From an uncultured Subdoligranulum sp. (GTDB lineage: Bacteria; Bacillota_A; Clostridia; Oscillospirales; Ruminococcaceae), in contig CAAGRN010000238.1 in the NCBI GenBank assembly GCA_900772715.1, forward strand, positions 1 through 7,353: a stretch of DNA of 7,353 nucleotides, given 5' to 3'. Of the stretch, positions 5,323-7,353 are shown piece after piece. Position numbers and translations under genes: made by a program. The notes under the pieces are model-generated. The model was not told the origin of the DNA, searched no databases, and worked only from the letters and a program-made list of their open reading frames with translations. Positions within the stretch are counted from its first letter, which is position 1. Each line of letters starts with the position of its first letter.

Positions 5323-7353
5323 ATGAAATTTTTGCCATCAAAATCCAAAAACCGCTTCTGGCAGGTGTTCGGCATCTGCTTTTTGCTGGCAGCGCTGCTG
5401 TTTTTGCCGCACTGCCTGATCGACGCTGTCCGGGGCGGCGGGTACTTCCACTACGCCGGGGATTTTAACGACCAGCAGATCAATTTTTACCAGTACGCCA
5501 ACAGCTTTCTCAAGCAGGGCGGCAGCTACAGCTGGGAAACCGATTTAGGCTCCGGGTTTATGAACTCCTACTCGTTCTACCTGCTGGGCAGCCCGTTTTT
5601 CTGGCTGAGTTTTTTCGTACCTGCGCGGTTTATGCCCTATATGCTGGTGCCGCTGCTCTGCGTAAAATTTGCCGTGGCGGGCGGCGGCGCCTACCTGTGG
5701 GCGCGGCGCTGGCTCGGTGTGGACAACTGGAGCGTGGTTGCCGCCGTGCTGTACGCCTTTTGCGGGTTTTCGGTGTACAACATCTTTTTCAACCATTTTA
5801 TTGACGTTATAGCGTTGTTTCCGTTTATGCTGGCAGCGCTGGACGCCGCCGTGCTGGACGGCAGACGCGGCGCGTTCCCCTTCTGGGTCGCCGTCAACCT
5901 TTTAAACAACTACTTCTTTTTCGCCGGGCAGGCGGTGTTTTTGGTCATCTACTTTTTTGCCATGGTCGCCGCCGGGGCGTACAAGCTGGGGGTGCGCAGG
6001 TTCTGCACGCTGGCTTTTGAAACGCTGCTGGGCTGTGCCATGGGCTGCCTGATGCTGCTGCCCGCGGGCATTTCGCTTTTGCAAAATCCGCGCACCATCG
6101 CGCCTTTTACCGGGTACGGCTACCTTGTGTACGGCAAATCCCAGCAGTACCCCGCCATTTTTTACAGCGCCTTTTTGATGCCGGACGCCCCCTATTTTAA
6201 GGATATGTTCCAAGAGGGCATCTTAAAGCACACCAGTATGACCGCCTACCTGCCGCTGGTCGGGCTGGCGGGCGGGCTGGCGTTTGTGCGCGCCAAGCGC
6301 AGCCACCCCTTCACCTACATCCTCAAAGCGTGCGTTGTCTGCGCCTTTGTGCCGGTGCTGAACAGCGCGTTCTACGCCTTGAATTCCAGCTATTATGCCC
6401 GCTGGTACTATATGCCCATCCTGATTTTGTGCGCTGCAACAGCGTATTCTTTCTCGCGCCCGCATCTGGCGGAAAAAGAGATACCTCCTGCGTGGCGGCT
6501 GGTTTTGCTGGTCACGCTCAGCGCCGCCGCCTTTGCGCTGGTGCCCAACAAGGACAAGGACGGCAATTTTATCTTGGGCGTCACCGACGAACCCGCCCGC
6601 TTCTGGGGCATCTGGGGTGTGACGCTGCTGGGCGTTGTCCTGTTTGGACTTTTGTGGCATTTTGCCCGCGGCAAGCGCCGCTGGTGCAGCATCCTGCTGG
6701 CGGGGATTTTAGGCTTCAGCTTTGTGTACGGCACGGTGCATCTTTCGCTGGGCAAGTACGCCCAGTGGGAGAATGACAGCGACCTGATCCCGCAAACCTA
6801 CGATTCTGTGCAGGAAATCGAGCAGACCCTGCCCGACGACGGCTTTTACCGGCTGGACGCCTACGGTGCGCACAACAATCTGGGGCTGTGGTTCCACCGC
6901 CCCTGCCTGCAATTTTTCAACTCGACCGTTTCGCCCAGCATTATGGAATTTTATCCCAGCGTCGGCGTCAAACGGGACGTCAACTCCAAGCCAGAGGTCA
7001 AAAACTACGCTTTGCGCGGTCTGTTGAGCGTGCGCTACACGCTGGTCGCCAAGGACGAGGACGAGGGCTGGCAAAAGGAAAAATCGGAGGGCTGGACGCT
7101 GTGGGGCGAAACCGCGCAGTACAACATCTATGAGAACGAAAACTACGTTCCTATGGGATTTTGCTACGACTATTACGTCACCGCCGAGCAGCTGGAAACC
7201 GTGGCGGAGAGCGAACGCGCCCAAATCCTGATGCGCGCCGTGCTGTTGGATGACGCGCAGATCGCCGCCTACGCCGACACGCTGCAGCCCCTGCCCGACA
7301 ACGAGCTGACCCACCGCACCACCGCCGCCTACGCGCAGGACTGCGCCGACCGC
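5323..7353 (+). CDS. YfhO-family polytopic membrane protein, putative GT-C glycosyltransferase (partial, N-terminal 677 aa)
   Basis: The frame is open to the window end. After one N-terminal membrane segment (about residues 12-33) comes an extracytoplasmic loop with YAGDFNDQQINFYQY. D47 and D50 sit where GT-C glycosyltransferases place their catalytic acidic residue. The loop continues WETDLGSGFMNSYSFYLLGSPFFWL, typical of YfhO proteins. About a dozen hydrophobic segments follow to residue ~470, including NHFIDVIALFPF (D161), and then a soluble, presumably extracellular region from about residue 477. YfhO and its Listeria counterpart GtlB act with a CsbB/GtcA-type system to glycosylate lipoteichoic acid, but none of those partners is in this window, so the acceptor here is unknown. 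The start ATG 5323 has GGAG 6 nt upstream. An in-frame ATG at 5311 lacks a proper site. The C-terminus and total length cannot be judged. Confidence 0.88.
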   Translation, partial: MKFLPSKSKNRFWQVFGICFLLAALLFLPHCLIDAVRGGGYFHYAGDFNDQQINFYQYANSFLKQGGSYSWETDLGSGFMNSYSFYLLGSPFFWLSFFVPARFMPYMLVPLLCVKFAVAGGGAYLWARRWLGVDNWSVVAAVLYAFCGFSVYNIFFNHFIDVIALFPFMLAALDAAVLDGRRGAFPFWVAVNLLNNYFFFAGQAVFLVIYFFAMVAAGAYKLGVRRFCTLAFETLLGCAMGCLMLLPAGISLLQNPRTIAPFTGYGYLVYGKSQQYPAIFYSAFLMPDAPYFKDMFQEGILKHTSMTAYLPLVGLAGGLAFVRAKRSHPFTYILKACVVCAFVPVLNSAFYALNSSYYARWYYMPILILCAATAYSFSRPHLAEKEIPPAWRLVLLVTLSAAAFALVPNKDKDGNFILGVTDEPARFWGIWGVTLLGVVLFGLLWHFARGKRRWCSILLAGILGFSFVYGTVHLSLGKYAQWENDSDLIPQTYDSVQEIEQTLPDDGFYRLDAYGAHNNLGLWFHRPCLQFFNSTVSPSIMEFYPSVGVKRDVNSKPEVKNYALRGLLSVRYTLVAKDEDEGWQKEKSEGWTLWGETAQYNIYENENYVPMGFCYDYYVTAEQLETVAESERAQILMRAVLLDDAQIAAYADTLQPLPDNELTHRTTAAYAQDCADR

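Noticed and set aside
5545..7314. Several minus-strand open frames of 70-200 codons inside the yfhO-like gene
   Set aside because: All lie opposite the continuous YfhO frame and have antisense-type composition rich in H, Q, R and V.

Overview
The window is G+C-rich, densely coding chromosomal DNA from a low-complexity housekeeping neighbourhood. The protein sequences (PolA beginning MKLMVLDGNSLVNRAF, a TsaD with an HHLRGHIAANYL metal site, a YfhO-type membrane protein), the Gram-positive style TGTG extended -10 promoters and the purine-rich ribosome binding sites together suggest a Firmicute of the class Clostridia, most plausibly an Oscillospiraceae/Ruminococcaceae-like gut bacterium. That placement is inferred from protein character and has not been tested by a search.

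Layout: (1) bases 1-589, minus strand: N-terminal 196 residues of tsaD (tRNA t6A synthesis), cut by the window edge. (2) 688-3192, minus: complete polA (DNA polymerase I, 834 aa), upstream of tsaD on the same strand. (3) 3193-3301: a compact divergent promoter region with a 9-bp inverted repeat. (4) 3302-4279, plus: dusB-like tRNA-dihydrouridine synthase. (5) 4280-4644: a gene-free stretch full of palindromes: a 91-bp nested inverted repeat, a second 20-bp hairpin of the same style, smaller palindromes, an intrinsic terminator and a heptanucleotide array. (6) 4645-5232, minus: a YfbR-like HD-domain 5'-deoxynucleotidase (195 aa). (7) 5233-5322: a second divergent promoter region, again an inverted repeat made of two TGTGGTATA-type -10 elements. 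(8) 5323-7353, plus: N-terminal 677 residues of a YfhO-family polytopic membrane protein, cut by the window edge.

The genes are nucleic-acid housekeeping functions (replication/repair polymerase, two tRNA modification enzymes, a dNMP phosphatase) plus one envelope protein. No operon-level pathway beyond the likely polA-tsaD co-transcription is evident. No defence system, transposase, CRISPR array or RNA gene is seen.

The unusual content is non-coding. Both complete minus-strand genes (polA and yfbR-like) end in the same composite element: four TNAACTC heptads starting at or just after the stop codon, then a conserved GATwGGGTGyG linker, then a GC-rich hairpin. The 4323-4413 element is two 20-bp palindromes with covarying stems nested inside a larger inverted repeat. 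Both divergent gene pairs are driven from inverted repeats built from the same extended -10 motif, in two different geometries.
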